The notes beneath the pieces are model-generated. The model made no database searches. It had not been told where the DNA came from and worked only from the letters and a program-made list of their open reading frames with translations. A DNA stretch of 13,971 nt from NCBI GenBank assembly GCA_029858245.1, contig JAOUFL010000027.1, positions 1-13,971 of the forward strand, in the 5' to 3' direction. Position 1 is the first letter of the stretch; each line of letters opens with the position of its first letter. Source of the DNA: Candidatus Zixiibacteriota bacterium. Its GTDB lineage: Bacteria; Zixibacteria; MSB-5A5; RBG-16-43-9. Below are positions 13,087-13,971 of the stretch, piece after piece. A program made the position numbers and the translations under genes.

Positions 13087-13971
13087 CTATTTTTGAGCAA
13101 TGACTAATAACCTATCGGTGTAGACCTTAAAAGATATGCTTAGTAAATAATTAAAATATCTTGTAATGCACAACATTAATTTTTTAATCCTGGAACCATC
13201 CTCATTTAGATATCTCCAGGGAGGAGTGGTGTATTTTTTTACCTTGCATAATTCGAAGTTGGTCAAGCGTAAAAACCTCTGTAGAGTACTTGGAAGATAC
13301 TCATAAAGATGATATGGAGGCGATGAAATTCCTCTTGTCTTTTTAGCAATCTCGAGGATTTTCGTAGAAAGCTTGAAAGCTAAAGCATTTTTAGTAGTGG
13401 GAATGTCTATTACAACTATTCCGTTGGATTTTAAAATCCGATAGATTTTCGCTAAAGCTTGTTTTGGTTCTCTAAGATGCTCAAACACGTCAAACATGCA
13501 AACTATGTCAAACGATCCATCCATAAATTCCAACTTCTCAAAGTCTCCTTGCCTTACCTTTACCCCATAAAGCTCAGAAGCTTTCTCACTCATAGATGAG
13601 GAGACCTCCACCCCCTCGACTTCATAGTTATTCTTTGAAGCCTGATCTAAAAAAGTACCACCCGCACACCCAATTTCTAAAAGAACTCCTTTTGGTTTTA
13701 GCTTCTTTAAAAGAGGTAGTACTTGATTTGCTTTCTGGATTGTAGCTGCCCCTTCTGCGTAGTAGTTATCAGTTTTAATCCCGCATTGATAATCTTTCTT
13801 AAAATATTCATCACTATAAAAACTTCTTATGGTTTCCGGGGAAGGCATTGGTGAAACTGTAATCAAATTGCATTTACAACATTGGATTAAATTATATTTA
13901 CAATTAGTGAATGTATAAATGACTGGGAATTCCCTGAAATTAGAAGAACCACACAAATTACAAACATTCTT
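13087..13971 (-). CDS. SAM-dependent methyltransferase with N-terminal zinc ribbon, 5' partial
   Basis: The frame is open to the right edge of the window and begins KNVCNLCGSSNF. A TTG at 13956 could be read as a start, but it lies inside the CNLCGS zinc-ribbon motif, so it is internal and the true start is a few codons beyond the window. Counting from the edge (294 residues seen), Cys4/Cys7 and Cys31/Cys34 make the zinc-ribbon pair typical of sugar C- and O-methyltransferases in polysaccharide loci. FYSDEYF near 51-57 is the usual linker, EIGCAGGTFLD (99-109) is SAM motif I, and MFDVFEHL (159-166) is motif IV. It probably methylates a glycan or nucleotide sugar. It is on the same strand as the heptose operon but 416 bases upstream and noticeably more AT-rich, so it may belong to a separate transcription unit. 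Confidence 0.83.
   Translation of the reverse strand, partial: KNVCNLCGSSNFREFPVIYTFTNCKYNLIQCCKCNLITVSPMPSPETIRSFYSDEYFKKDYQCGIKTDNYYAEGAATIQKANQVLPLLKKLKPKGVLLEIGCAGGTFLDQASKNNYEVEGVEVSSSMSEKASELYGVKVRQGDFEKLEFMDGSFDIVCMFDVFEHLREPKQALAKIYRILKSNGIVVIDIPTTKNALAFKLSTKILEIAKKTRGISSPPYHLYEYLPSTLQRFLRLTNFELCKVKKYTTPPWRYLNEDGSRIKKLMLCITRYFNYLLSISFKVYTDRLLVIAQK

Noticed and set aside
13954..13956. TTG at 13956 as the methyltransferase start
   Set aside because: It falls within the CNLCGS zinc-ribbon motif, and the frame continues to the edge with conserved residues.
1..13971. tRNA, rRNA, CRISPR arrays, insertion sequences or attachment sites
   Set aside because: No cloverleaf-like sequence, regularly spaced repeats, transposase frame or terminal inverted repeats could be found by reading both strands.

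Overview
The window looks like part of a chromosome from an uncultivated Gram-negative bacterium, most plausibly of the FCB-type candidate phyla (Zixibacteria-like or a neighbour). This is inference. It rests on three things: an outer-membrane barrel of the PorV/UPF0164 type with a FlgD-like Ig tail; a secreted protein ending in the duplicated dockerin-type calcium repeat (D-x-N-x-D-G pattern plus LIN-Y and KGG) common in those genomes; and secreted PD40 ('SPDG') propeller proteins. No rRNA, tRNA, CRISPR array or transposase is visible. Base composition is uneven: AT-rich at both ends and clearly richer in G+C in the central polysaccharide cluster.

Left part, plus strand (1-3847): a tandemly duplicated two-gene module. 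A PD40 propeller protein (5'-truncated by the window edge) is followed by a 49-codon remnant of an N-acetylmuramoyl-L-alanine amidase. A second, complete propeller protein is then followed by a complete secreted amidase with a C-terminal dockerin-like domain. The matching spacers and amidase leaders show that the remnant is what is left of the first copy's amidase.

Right part, minus strand (13971 down to 4019): a surface-polysaccharide locus converging on the first region. It reads, in order of transcription: an SAM methyltransferase with an N-terminal zinc ribbon (5' end beyond the window); a 416-base AT-rich gap; then a tightly packed run of NAD-dependent sugar-nucleotide epimerase, sugar-1-phosphate nucleotidyltransferase (HddC-like), GHMP kinase (HddA-like), SIS isomerase (GmhA-like), HAD phosphatase (GmhB-like), transaldolase, GT4 glycosyltransferase and a polyprenyl-phosphate hexose-1-phosphate transferase. 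A PorV-like outer-membrane protein follows, with its own promoter and a strong rho-independent terminator. Most neighbours overlap by 1-13 bases (TAATG and ATGA junctions), as expected of one translationally coupled operon.

The central genes make biochemical sense together. The isomerase, kinase, phosphatase and nucleotidyltransferase are the four steps that turn sedoheptulose 7-phosphate into a nucleotide-activated D-glycero-alpha-D-manno-heptose. The embedded transaldolase carries the Glu/Phe pair typical of true transaldolases and could provide sedoheptulose 7-phosphate itself. The epimerase may further modify the nucleotide sugar, the polyprenyl transferase starts the lipid-linked glycan and the GT4 enzyme extends it. 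The main point for follow-up is this apparently self-supplied heptose cassette, with a GmhA-like enzyme whose phosphate-binding loop is non-canonical.
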